DNA of 64,000 bases from Lachnospiraceae bacterium (GTDB lineage Bacteria; Bacillota; Clostridia; Lachnospirales; Lachnospiraceae), in assembly GCA_015057835.1 (NCBI GenBank), contig SVDL01000001.1, positions 60,745 through 124,744 on the forward strand. The letters are read 5' to 3'. The position numbers were made by a program, and so were the translations under genes. Below are positions 25,812 to 34,121 of the stretch, piece by piece (the stretch's first letter is position 1; each line of letters starts with the position of its first letter). Under the pieces are notes generated by a model that was not told the origin of the DNA, searched no databases, and saw only the letters and a list, made by a program, of their open reading frames with translations.

Positions 25812-26156
25812 TTATTCATTGTAAATGAGAGCGATGAGAGCGAGATCCTCGGTACCGTTATTTTCCAGGGCGTGATATCCGTTCACCTCGATCGTGCAGA
25901 TATCTCCCGCATGGACTTTTGTGACGCTGCCGTCCGTATCCGTGAAATCCCCTTCACCCGAGAGGATATAATACGGCTCGGTCTCGCCTTTGTGCTGATG
26001 CCACCCGATGGTGGATCCGGGAGGAAGAACGATCTTCGCGTATAATCTTCCGTGTCCTCGCAGATCCTCTTTCTTTACGATGTCATAAACATAAGCCTCT
26101 CCGATGCCGGTCCCTCCCATTTTGGTCCTGACTTCAAAGGTTTCTTTTCTGACCAT
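25812..26156 (-). CDS. small cupin-domain protein
   Basis: 114 residues forming one cupin barrel: cupin motif 1 GWHQHKGETEPYYILSGEG contains two His and a Glu metal ligand set, and motif 2 reads HAGDICTIEVNGYHALEN. Such single-domain cupins may be sugar isomerases/epimerases or sensors; no specific role can be assigned. AAAGGAGG is placed 5 bases before the ATG. It lies 62 bp upstream of eda and may be in the same transcript. Confidence 0.82.
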   Translation of the reverse strand: MVRKETFEVRTKMGGTGIGEAYVYDIVKKEDLRGHGRLYAKIVLPPGSTIGWHQHKGETEPYYILSGEGDFTDTDGSVTKVHAGDICTIEVNGYHALENNGTEDLALIALIYNE

Positions 26157-26197
26157 GGTTTCCTCCTTTGCGAAATGCGGACGCTGGCCGCGACCTT

Positions 26198-27154
26198 TTA
26201 CAGCGATTCAGGCGGAACGATATCCGGAAGATCCGCTGTGTCCACGAGCTGCTTCACGGATTCAATATTGTTTTCAACAGGCACTGCCGCGCTCTGAACG
26301 GGTTCTGCAGCAGCCTCCGCTGCCGCGGCCGGTTCCGCTGCGCTTCCTCCGGCGATCGGCGGATAGATCTGGGTCTCGCCGGTCGGTGCGCTCTCCTGCT
26401 GCGCAAATCCTGCCAGCTGCTCATATCCCGCGGACGGAGTCTCCTGTACCGGATTATGGATTTCTTCCGGGACCGGTTCATAGCCGGCATCCTGCTCAGC
26501 CGGATAGTCCTCCGCGTCTTCATCCTCTTCCGAGTATCCTTCTTCCTCCATCTTTCTCAGTTTTCTGCGGTGGAGGAACAGGGCCAGCGCGACGATCAGG
26601 AGCGAAAGAATGCTTGCGCCGCCGACGCAGAGAAGCAGCCAGTAAAGAAGGCCGGGCACCAGTCCGATCACCGCCTGAATGTCAAGAATCAGGATCACGG
26701 AGGCTACCAGTGCCGCCGTTGTGAACAGCATGAGAAGGATCCACATGAGATTGTCCACGACATTGAGCTGGACCATGCCCTGAAGGATCATGACGCCCAG
26801 AACAAGGAGCAGAAAACCGCATGTCAGCTGGAAATGGCTGTCGATCACATCGATGCGGAGCAGTCCGCAGATCCCGAGGATCAGGAACAGGATCCCCATG
26901 GAAAAGCTGTAATCATGCAGCCTGTTGAAAGCTTTCGTGATAAAGAACCGGGCGATCAGAACGACGCCCGCGGCCGCAAGACCGCCGCAGAAGATGTAGC
27001 ACAGCTGCAGGGTTTTGGTGCCGGGCACAAACAGAAGAAGCGCGCCCACGCCGATGCTGATCAGTGATAAAATGATCTGCGTGATCAGGCCGTTGGCACC
27101 TCTCTTCTCTTTTTTTTCTCTCCTTTTCTCTTCCATATCCGTATTATTTTTCAT
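26198..27154 (-). CDS. DUF308/HdeD-like membrane protein with acidic C-terminal tail
   Basis: 318 residues. Residues 20-195 hold about six hydrophobic helices in three pairs (IILSLISIGVGALLLFVPG, FSMGILFLILGICGLL, LTCGFLLLVLGVMILQGMV), the DUF308 pattern. After a basic stop-transfer segment (LHRRKLRKMEEEG) comes a long acidic, Ala/Pro/Glu-rich and probably disordered cytoplasmic tail of about 110 residues. Function unknown. It is the upstream neighbour of the cupin gene. Confidence 0.7.
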   Translation of the reverse strand: MKNNTDMEEKRREKKEKRGANGLITQIILSLISIGVGALLLFVPGTKTLQLCYIFCGGLAAAGVVLIARFFITKAFNRLHDYSFSMGILFLILGICGLLRIDVIDSHFQLTCGFLLLVLGVMILQGMVQLNVVDNLMWILLMLFTTAALVASVILILDIQAVIGLVPGLLYWLLLCVGGASILSLLIVALALFLHRRKLRKMEEEGYSEEDEDAEDYPAEQDAGYEPVPEEIHNPVQETPSAGYEQLAGFAQQESAPTGETQIYPPIAGGSAAEPAAAAEAAAEPVQSAAVPVENNIESVKQLVDTADLPDIVPPESL

Positions 27155-27255
27155 GGATTCCCCCCGACATTCAGCTTTTAAAAGAATTGCTGATTTAATA
27201 ACACTTACTTTACTTATTTTACCATCTTACAGGCTGTTTGTCTTTATTATTTTCC

Positions 27256-27864
27256 TCAGTGGATGGTCTCTTTTCCGTTCAGGCGCTCTCCGACCGCGCC
27301 GCCCGGATGGACAACGGCAAACTGTTCGACCTGATAGTCCGTCTCCTCTATCATCATCGTCTGCAGGACGTGGAAGATCATGCACAGAGCCGTCGAACTG
27401 GTCGTTCCCTGGCAGTTGTATTTATCGGTCTCCCGGTTGACATGCTGCTTCAGGACGACTTCCGCGCCTTTTGCGAGCGGAGACTCCAGGTTCTCGGTCA
27501 CCGTGATCACATGGACGCCCTTTTTCAGGCAGATGTCAAGGATCGGAAGCAGCTCTTTGGTCTTCCCGCCGCGGGACGCAAATACCATGACGTCCCCTTC
27601 TTCCAGAAATCCGGTCGCCCCGTGGACCGCTTCCGCCGGGGAAATGAATCTGGCCGGCTGATCGATACAGCACATAAGATGCGCAAAATGCTGGCAGATA
27701 ATGCCGGAGTGTCCGCACCCGCAGCTGCCGATCCTCGGTGCGCGGATCAGAAGTTCCACCGCTTTTGCGTAAGCTTCCTCGTCAAAAAACTCTTTCATTT
27801 CCGCGATGCATGCCGCCTCGATATCATATGCTTCCCTGGCAGCGCGGATCGATGCCTCTTTCAT
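27256..27864 (-). CDS. SIS-domain sugar phosphate isomerase-like protein
   Basis: 202 residues of one SIS domain: APRIGSCGCGHSGIICQHFA is the nucleotide-sugar binding start, VMVFASRGGKTKELLPIL is the typical S-R-G-G-x-T-x-E/L loop, and VITVTENLESPLAKGAEV follows. It resembles KdsD/GutQ or hexulose-phosphate isomerases in the SIS half but lacks CBS domains. It probably isomerises a phosphosugar or binds one. GGAGG precedes the ATG. It is near the 3' end of the second sugar cluster but separated from it by a terminator. Confidence 0.82.
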   Translation of the reverse strand: MKEASIRAAREAYDIEAACIAEMKEFFDEEAYAKAVELLIRAPRIGSCGCGHSGIICQHFAHLMCCIDQPARFISPAEAVHGATGFLEEGDVMVFASRGGKTKELLPILDICLKKGVHVITVTENLESPLAKGAEVVLKQHVNRETDKYNCQGTTSSTALCMIFHVLQTMMIEETDYQVEQFAVVHPGGAVGERLNGKETIH

Positions 27865-27926
27865 TCTCTATCCTCCGTTTCTCCACCGCACTCCCGCGGC
27901 ACAGAAGCTGTCTTCTCTTTAAGTGA

Positions 27927-27957
27927 AAATACTCACCCACTGCCGGGGTGAGTATTT
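27927..27957 (-). terminator. terminator after the YjbQ/ATPase unit
   Basis: AAATACTCACCC / GGGTGAGTATTT, perfect 12-bp stem and 7-nt loop, followed on the minus strand by TCACTT. Confidence 0.85.
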
Positions 27958-28006
27958 CAGGTTTTGTTTTATCCGGAGCTCCCGCTCTGCTCCGCGTCTG
28001 CTTTGC

Positions 28007-28630
28007 TCAGCGGTCCTTCAGCTGGAAATCGAAGCGCTCGTCATACGCCTTCTCATCCGGTGTGAACTTGCGAAGGGTATTGATCACTTCTCCGCCGTTA
28101 TATTTGCGGTCTCCGACATCCTCTGTCGTTCCCATGACCGTGACATTGATCTGGCGGCGGCGTGCGCGTACGTGATCCCAGTCGATGAAGTAGACGTGCG
28201 CGAATTCTCCTCCGTCCAGCTTCCCGTCTTTAACGGTCATCGTTTCGCTTCTGCCGAAGAATACGGAGCGGAGATGTCCGTCCGTGTTCATGCTGGTGTA
28301 GTTGCCCGGCTCATCGACATAGCGGCCGAACTGCGCGTGGAGCGGACCCGGATGGCGGTAATCGCCTTCATCCGTGTAATCCGGAATCAGTTCACGCATA
28401 ATGTCCAGCAGATCGTGCTGGAGATACTCCAGGTCAAATGTGTCGATGTCGTGAGAGCACTCCTGAACCATGACCGAGCAGGTCGTGTGATGGGAGGCAA
28501 TGCAGCATGTTCCGTTTTTAATGCCGGATTCTGCCACGATCTTCATGACTTCTTTCGAAACATCATGAAATGTCGGGATCCAGCCTCTGGACTGTACCTC
28601 AAGCTCTTTCTGCACTACTTTGAATTCCAT
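28007..28630 (-). CDS. YjbQ (UPF0047) family protein, paralogue 1
   Basis: 207 residues from the ATG at 28630, preceded by AAGGAGGAAGG; the ORF-track TTG start lies inside that ribosome site. UPF0047 landmarks are HDVSKEVMKIVAESGI, IASHHTTCSVMVQE with the paired His, EYLQHDLLDIM, MNTDGHLRSVFFGRSETMTV and HVYFIDWDH. Relatives are annotated as secondary thiamine-phosphate synthases from weak activity; the true role is unsettled. It has a longer C-terminus than paralogue 2 (about 40 extra residues) plus insertions. It follows the ATPase gene of the second sugar cluster. Confidence 0.85.
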   Translation of the reverse strand: MEFKVVQKELEVQSRGWIPTFHDVSKEVMKIVAESGIKNGTCCIASHHTTCSVMVQECSHDIDTFDLEYLQHDLLDIMRELIPDYTDEGDYRHPGPLHAQFGRYVDEPGNYTSMNTDGHLRSVFFGRSETMTVKDGKLDGGEFAHVYFIDWDHVRARRRQINVTVMGTTEDVGDRKYNGGEVINTLRKFTPDEKAYDERFDFQLKDR

Positions 28631-28752
28631 AATTCCTTCCTCCTTTTTCAAGATGCGCTGCGCGGCATCGGATAATCATTCTCTTAAATGCGCACGGCAA
28701 ATGCCGTGCGCACTCAAGTTCCGGCCTTTTTCCGACCTTGTTATAAAAAAGA

Positions 28753-29934
28753 TCAGTCCGTAAGGCTCTTCTCGGTCTCCGCATCGAAGAGATGCAGGAG
28801 TTCCGGACGGAATGTGAAGTGAAGCACTTCACCGTACTTGACAGAAGACGGATCCATCTCGGTGATCGGAACGATCGCGACGACTTCGTTTCCGCCGGCA
28901 TCAAGATGCAGGTGGAGTTCAGCGCCCATCATTTCGGAGACGTCTACCTTCGCGTCAATGCCGCCCTGGTCCACCAGCGTGATGTGCTGAGGACGGACAC
29001 CGGCGATGACGGTCTTGCTTTCGACGCCGTCCGCTTTGAGTTTCGCCTGCTGCTCCGCGGTGAGCTCGATCTTGTGACCGAGGATCTCGACCGAATAGCC
29101 GCTCGCATCTTTGATGAGTTTCGTGCCGTTGAAGAAGTTCATCTGCGGTGTGCCGATAAAGCCTGCCACAAACAGGTTGCACGGATGATTGAATACTTCC
29201 TGCGGCGTGCCAATCTGCTGAATGAAACCGTCCTTCATGATGACGATACGGTCACCCAGCGTCATAGCTTCTGTCTGGTCATGAGTAACATAAATAAAGG
29301 TGGTGTTGATTTTCTGCCGGAGTTTGATGATCTCCGCTCTCATCTGGTTACGGAGCTTTGCATCAAGGTTGGACAGCGGTTCATCCATCAGAAGAACCTT
29401 CGGTTCACGGACGATCGCACGTCCGATCGCGACACGCTGTCTCTGGCCGCCCGACAGAGCTTTCGGCTTACGGTCAAGGTACTGCGTAATATCAAGAATT
29501 TCGGCCGCTTCACGGACCTTCTTGTCGATCTCAGCCTTCGGGGTCTTGCGAAGTTTCAGCGAGAATGCCATGTTGTCGAAAACGGTCATGTGCGGATACA
29601 GAGCGTAGTTCTGGAAAACCATCGCGATATCTCTGTCCTTCGGCGGGATGTTGTTCACCAGCTTATCGTCGATGTACAGCTCGCCTCCGGAGATCTCTTC
29701 AAGACCGGCAACCATACGAAGTGTCGTAGATTTACCGCATCCCGAAGGACCGACGAGAACGATGAATTCCTTGTCTTTGATGTCAAGGCTGAATTCCTGC
29801 ACCGCGACAACGCCTTCGTCCGTGATCTGAAGATTGACCTTCTTCTCCGGAGCATCGCCCTTCTTCGCTTTCTTCTTCTTGCCCTCCTGGTTAGGATAGA
29901 CCTTCTTGATGTTGACTAATTTGACTTCTGCCAT
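28753..29934 (-). CDS. ugpC: multi-substrate sugar ABC ATPase, UgpC/MsmX type
   Basis: 393 residues from the ATG at 29934 (AEVKLVNIKKVYPN), where homologues begin. An unusual Lys-rich insert (KKKKAKKGDAPEKK) follows the first strand. Walker A GPSGCGKST, signature LSGGQRQRVA, Walker B VLLMDEPLSNLD and H-loop YVTHDQTEAMT are all present, then a TOBE/MOP domain ending LHLFDAETEKS. It is the canonical housekeeping ATPase shared by several CUT1 importers, and probably serves cluster 2, which lacks its own ATPase. A GTG 33 codons upstream has a much better ribosome site (AAGGAGG) and is in frame, so an N-terminal extension cannot be excluded. Confidence 0.9.
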   Translation of the reverse strand: MAEVKLVNIKKVYPNQEGKKKKAKKGDAPEKKVNLQITDEGVVAVQEFSLDIKDKEFIVLVGPSGCGKSTTLRMVAGLEEISGGELYIDDKLVNNIPPKDRDIAMVFQNYALYPHMTVFDNMAFSLKLRKTPKAEIDKKVREAAEILDITQYLDRKPKALSGGQRQRVAIGRAIVREPKVLLMDEPLSNLDAKLRNQMRAEIIKLRQKINTTFIYVTHDQTEAMTLGDRIVIMKDGFIQQIGTPQEVFNHPCNLFVAGFIGTPQMNFFNGTKLIKDASGYSVEILGHKIELTAEQQAKLKADGVESKTVIAGVRPQHITLVDQGGIDAKVDVSEMMGAELHLHLDAGGNEVVAIVPITEMDPSSVKYGEVLHFTFRPELLHLFDAETEKSLTD

Positions 29935-30206
29935 CTTTCTTGCCTTAGTTACAGTGCCTCCGCATGCTGTAACCTCACGGATCATTCCATCCGCATATAC
30001 GACAGGTCTCCACACTGCCGCACCGCAGGCCACGGTATTTTTTCCTCCTTTTTCCTCGCGACGTATTATTTTTGTGGAGTAACACGCCCGATTGGAATAA
30101 TTTATTTACTAAATTTTACAATAATTTGAGGGCTGGTGCAACGAAAAAGCCGTCAATATTTACGAAACTTCGAGCGAAATTTCAGGGATCCGCGCGCCTG
30201 CGTTTC

Positions 30207-30701
30207 TTATTCTCCCATCACCATGACCTGCACGGTGCGCTGCCGCCCGCGGGTCTTGTCCCAGTCGATAAAATGGACTCTGCCGTAGGAGCCGAGGTCC
30301 GCTTTTCCGTCTTCGATCACGATGGTGACGCTGCGCCCGATGATGGAGGAGATGAGGTGGGCATCCGTGTTGTGGCAGCCCCTCGCGTCCTCTCCTTCCG
30401 TTGCGGCAAATGCGAGCGCCTTGGGGCCCGGATGCAGGTAGATCCCCTCTCTTCTGCAGGTCGGGACGACATTTTCAAAGACGTCCACAAGATCCTGCTG
30501 CAGGGTCTCCAGTCCCGTCATGGACATATCAAACGCGCACTCCTGCGTGATCACGGAGCAGGTCGTGTGATGTGAGTACACCACGACGATGCCGTCCTTT
30601 ATGCCTGTTTTTTCCGTGATTTCTTTCACGCGGTCCGTGATGTCATGGAAAGTCACGGTCTTGTCATTGGACATGACTTTGAATGATTCTCTGTGTACCA
30701 T
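30207..30701 (-). CDS. YjbQ (UPF0047) family protein, paralogue 2
   Basis: 164 residues. Same landmarks as paralogue 1: FHDITDRVKEI, VVYSHHTTCSVITQECAFDM, LETLQQDLVDVF, NTDAHLISSIIGRSVTIVIE and VHFIDWDKTRGR. This is about 25-30 residues longer than the minimal YjbQ fold. GGGAGGAAG precedes the ATG, 10 bp after the TIM-like gene, so the two are co-translated. Both YjbQ genes follow sugar-metabolism genes, suggesting a role in handling a phosphorylated or reactive sugar product. That is inference. Confidence 0.87.
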   Translation of the reverse strand: MVHRESFKVMSNDKTVTFHDITDRVKEITEKTGIKDGIVVVYSHHTTCSVITQECAFDMSMTGLETLQQDLVDVFENVVPTCRREGIYLHPGPKALAFAATEGEDARGCHNTDAHLISSIIGRSVTIVIEDGKADLGSYGRVHFIDWDKTRGRQRTVQVMVMGE

Positions 30702-30711
30702 AGCTTCCTCC

Positions 30712-31416
30712 CTACTTTTTCGCGAGATCGTCCGCCGCGCGGCGTGTCGCGGCGATCATCTCGTCGATCATGGCGATCGGATCTTCCGCCTTGCAGATGC
30801 CGGAGGCCGCCCCGGCTCCTTCCGACCCGGCCATTATGAAATCATAGACCTGCTGTCCGTTCGTGATGCCGGCCGCCTGTTCGACATAGATGTCCGGGTA
30901 AATATCCTTGATCACGCGGATCGACTCCATGACGTATCCCATGTCGCTGACTTCCCCGGAATCCCCGCCGATGAGCTCGGACGGCTCCGGGTTAATGATA
31001 TCGGGATGGAGCTGCGCGACCGCTTTCGCCTCGGCGATCGTATCCGCGCAGGCAAATACAAGGAAATCGAGCTCCCGTGCGCGCTCCACCGTCGCTTTCA
31101 TCTGCGGCAGGCTCATCGGCGTCTCGCAGTGATTGATGATGACGCCCTGCGCGCCGGCGGCCGCGAGCGACTCCGGCAGAATGCACGCCTGTCCGCGCCC
31201 CGGACGGATCGTGTCCATGTACGGCGCGAGAATGATCAGATGCTTCGTGTTCTCCCTGACGCGGCGGATATCCACCGCAGGGCAGGTCATCAGCACATCG
31301 ATGTCGTATTTTTCAGCGGCTCTGTCCGCCGCTATCGCGTACTCGAGTACCGTATCGCCATATACATAGTTCTTGACTCCCAGTTCGAAGAATGGAGTTC
31401 TGATCTTCGGTTTCAT
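30712..31416 (-). CDS. archaeal-type triosephosphate isomerase homologue 1
   Basis: 234 residues from the ATG at 31416 (GGAGG upstream). It resembles the short archaeal TIM: FELGVKNYVYGD supplies the N-terminal Lys, then LAPYMDTIRPGRG, LPESLAAAGAQGVIINHCE with the electrophile His, VFACADTIAEAKAVA, and IINPEPSELIGG with the catalytic Glu, then GITNGQQVYDFI. Bacterial glycolytic TIM is about 250 residues with different motifs, so this is a specialised paralogue, perhaps for a tetrulose or other ketose phosphate. It lies between an AraA-like isomerase and YjbQ in the second sugar cluster. A second copy is at 54417. Confidence 0.83.
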   Translation of the reverse strand: MKPKIRTPFFELGVKNYVYGDTVLEYAIAADRAAEKYDIDVLMTCPAVDIRRVRENTKHLIILAPYMDTIRPGRGQACILPESLAAAGAQGVIINHCETPMSLPQMKATVERARELDFLVFACADTIAEAKAVAQLHPDIINPEPSELIGGDSGEVSDMGYVMESIRVIKDIYPDIYVEQAAGITNGQQVYDFIMAGSEGAGAASGICKAEDPIAMIDEMIAATRRAADDLAKK

Positions 31417-31534
31417 AGCTTGCCTCCACGAAAATTGCGTTCGTTCTCGTTTTTCTCCGGTTTTGCTTCTGCTCTTTATATGTATCGGAAATGCGCCGCT
31501 CTCCCCGGACCGCCGCATTCCCGGTGCCGGATCA

Positions 31535-32926
31535 TCATGCGATCGTCACGACGTCAAATCCCATCATTCTGCCGAACGCCTCGATCTCTTCGACCTTCGC
31601 GTTATAGACCATTGCCGAGTGGTGTGTCCCGCCCGCCTCGGAGAACTCTTTGAGGAACCTGCGGAGAGGCTTGCACGGCTTCATCCAGCCCTGGGTCGCC
31701 TCGCGGTAGACACCGTTCACAAGGCCTTTGTCGAGCAGTTCGACCGGCGTCACGATGAGTGTAAAGGAATCGTTCATCGGCGCGAGGTTTACATAGACGG
31801 CATCGCCCGGACGGTAGCAGTTGTACATGCTCACCGTATTTCCGCAGGAGTTGTAGTTGAATTTTTTATTGCAGAGAAGCGGCTTCCACTGTCCGAGATG
31901 CGGATTGCTCTCGCCCATGTGGCTGAGGAGGATCACATCGTCCTTCCAGTCCGGGCAGAACATCTCGACAAATGTCGTATCCGGCCAGACGCTCATCAGC
32001 GCCCCGACAAGGCCCGCGGTCAGGACGTCGCCCTCTCCGGCGTAGCCCTGTCCTCTCTCCATGATCTTGCAGCACTCGATAAACGGCATTTTCGGAAGAC
32101 CGCAGATATCGAGAGTGAGGAAATTCACTGTCGCGGCATCAAGGCCTTCCGCCTCCATCCATTTGCGGATCGCGAGGCCCGAGCGCGTCGCTTCGCGGTA
32201 TTCCTTCTCCCAGGTGATCTCACACGCGTATTTGTGCTGATCGAGAGCGATCTCCGCGTCGATCTCCTCTTCCGTCACTTTCGGGAGATATTCCGCGACA
32301 ACTTCTTTTGTCATATACTTTACGACCGGACCGATATCGGATTTATACCTCTCGTCGGATACCAGGAAATCGCCCATGCTTGTGAAGCTGCCGCCGACGG
32401 AGCCGATCTTCTCGTTTCGGAAGAACTTCGCCGCTTTCGCCGCCCGGCACATGCCGACGACTTCCGAGATCACTTCCGAATGCAGCGCATGTCCTGCGCA
32501 GATGAAATAGTCCCTGCCGTTTCTCTTTAAGAGGTTGCACATATCCTGCACGCCGTGAATGCCGTGATTCGGCGTGATCCCATTGTAGTAACCCGCACAG
32601 TCTACGAGCTGGTAGTCCGGCGTCGTGTCAAATACGACGATCGGCGCTTTGAGAGAGAGCAGCGCATCGATCGATTCAAGTGACGGGGAATAGGCGAGAT
32701 GCTGCGTGATCACAACGTCTACGTCCTCGTCGTTAAATTTCTTCGCGGCGGCGGCAAATTCCTCTTTGATGCGGCACGGCTCCGCCGGAATGATCTCGAG
32801 CCCCTGCGACTCCAGCATATTGATCAGTGTATGCATGTAGGCTTCGAGCGGCTTCCTTGTCGCTGGATTTTCGTCATCATAAAGTTTAATGTAAAGCGGC
32901 AGATATCCTGCTTTGATCTTGCTCAT
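31535..32926 (-). CDS. AraA-like (L-arabinose isomerase superfamily) protein
   Basis: 463 residues. The N-terminal half is Rossmann-like (AGYLPLYIKLYDDENP, VVITQHLAYSPSLESIDAL). The active-site half carries ERGQGYAGEGDVLTAGLVGA, matching the metal-binding Glu motif of L-arabinose isomerase (GFGAEGDW), and VILLSHMGESNPHLG, matching its HMLE region. It should interconvert an aldose and a ketose with Mn2+; the substrate is not necessarily arabinose. AGAGGAGG precedes the ATG. Neighbours are an amidohydrolase upstream and the TIM homologue downstream. Confidence 0.78.
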   Translation of the reverse strand: MSKIKAGYLPLYIKLYDDENPATRKPLEAYMHTLINMLESQGLEIIPAEPCRIKEEFAAAAKKFNDEDVDVVITQHLAYSPSLESIDALLSLKAPIVVFDTTPDYQLVDCAGYYNGITPNHGIHGVQDMCNLLKRNGRDYFICAGHALHSEVISEVVGMCRAAKAAKFFRNEKIGSVGGSFTSMGDFLVSDERYKSDIGPVVKYMTKEVVAEYLPKVTEEEIDAEIALDQHKYACEITWEKEYREATRSGLAIRKWMEAEGLDAATVNFLTLDICGLPKMPFIECCKIMERGQGYAGEGDVLTAGLVGALMSVWPDTTFVEMFCPDWKDDVILLSHMGESNPHLGQWKPLLCNKKFNYNSCGNTVSMYNCYRPGDAVYVNLAPMNDSFTLIVTPVELLDKGLVNGVYREATQGWMKPCKPLRRFLKEFSEAGGTHHSAMVYNAKVEEIEAFGRMMGFDVVTIA

Positions 32927-32971
32927 TCCGTAGTCCTCCTCTTTTTAACGGATCTTTTATCCTTTTTCATT

Positions 32972-34030
32972 TCAGCCGTAAATTGCCTTCTCCGCATCCG
33001 CGATCAGCTTTTTGCTGTTGTTGTACATAATGTCTTCCACATCCTGCTTCGAGATGCCCAGCTTCTCCGCGACTCTCTTGAACGCAAGCAGCTCCTCGTA
33101 CATGAAGAATGTGATCTTTTCGGCATCCTCTCCCTCGACCTCTCTCATGTGGCGGTCGCCGGAGACATCCCCGTAGAGTCCCTTCGGCACGAGATTGACA
33201 TAATTTCCGCCCTCTGTGATGCGGTGCGTCCTCATCCGGAGGATCGGGAGGTCCGAACCGAACAGCAGGCGCTTCGGGCCTGTGAATTTCAGGCATTCTT
33301 CGATAGCTTTGTCATAGCAGTTCGCCGTAAAGTCAAAGACCATATTCGGCGCCTCTTCACGCAGTATATCAAACGCATTGCCGATATCCGGCTCCGTGTA
33401 GGCACGGCCGATATGGGCGATGATCATGCGGATGTTCGGATAGGTCTTGTAGATCTCGATCATCTGCGCCAGATTGACGGGATCCTGGAGACGTCCGTCT
33501 CTCGGAATGTGCAGCATCATGATGCCGCCCATCTTATTGAGGCGCTCGAGCTGATGATGCGGGAAGAAATCGAAGATGCGGACTTCCTTCTCGGGAATGT
33601 ACGCCGGGGAGAGGTTGAGATAACCTTTCAGGCCCAGGAAATGTCCTTCCCGGATCCTCTCCTCGATCTGATCCGCGCTCTCCTCGGGGTGCGAATAATA
33701 AAGCGCCGGCCATCCGCTCCGTCTCGATGCTTCCGCGACATAGTCATTATTGGCCTTGGAAGCTCTTCTGCTTGTGAACATGAGTGCTTCACATTCTTTA
33801 TCCGGGAACATGAGCCGGAAGGATTCCTGAAGATCCTCCAGAGAGTTGTCCGGGGCGACCAGACCCGGCCAGCTGACCGTCCGTTTCGGTGCGTCTTCCT
33901 CGTCCGCCTTATCTACAAGAGAATTCAGCCAGACGTGAACATGTACGTCAAATATTTTATCCGGCAGGAAATCCTTAAGCTGCTCTTCATATACCTTTCT
34001 GTCGTATTCCGTTACCTCAAATAATGCCAT
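32972..34030 (-). CDS. amidohydrolase (amidohydro_2 TIM barrel)
   Basis: 352 residues. The metal motif FDVHVHVW is at about residue 27, then GLKGYLNLSP, GGIMMLHIPRDGRL with a barrel His, MIIAHIGRAY with the second His, and RLLFGSDLPIL with the catalytic Asp. This layout is that of amidohydrolase family 2, which includes lactonases and ring or C-C hydrolases such as uronate isomerase relatives. In a sugar cluster a sugar-lactonase-type reaction is plausible but unproven. GAAAGGAG precedes the ATG. Confidence 0.82.
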   Translation of the reverse strand: MALFEVTEYDRKVYEEQLKDFLPDKIFDVHVHVWLNSLVDKADEEDAPKRTVSWPGLVAPDNSLEDLQESFRLMFPDKECEALMFTSRRASKANNDYVAEASRRSGWPALYYSHPEESADQIEERIREGHFLGLKGYLNLSPAYIPEKEVRIFDFFPHHQLERLNKMGGIMMLHIPRDGRLQDPVNLAQMIEIYKTYPNIRMIIAHIGRAYTEPDIGNAFDILREEAPNMVFDFTANCYDKAIEECLKFTGPKRLLFGSDLPILRMRTHRITEGGNYVNLVPKGLYGDVSGDRHMREVEGEDAEKITFFMYEELLAFKRVAEKLGISKQDVEDIMYNNSKKLIADAEKAIYG

Positions 34031-34066
34031 TGCAAGCTCCTTTCTTCATAGAGGCGGACGCATCAC

Positions 34067-34085
34067 AAAAGTGCGGAGCACTTTT
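34067..34085. repeat. dispersed AAAAGTGC hairpin between cistrons
   Basis: AAAAGTGC-GGA-GCACTTTT followed by TCTG. Same stem as in the 92-bp tandem repeat at 8707-8889 but with the complementary loop, so it is oriented the other way. It lies between two minus-strand genes. Confidence 0.6.
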
Positions 34086-34121
34086 TCTGCTGTATCCATC
34101 TATCTCATACCGGCCGCGCTG

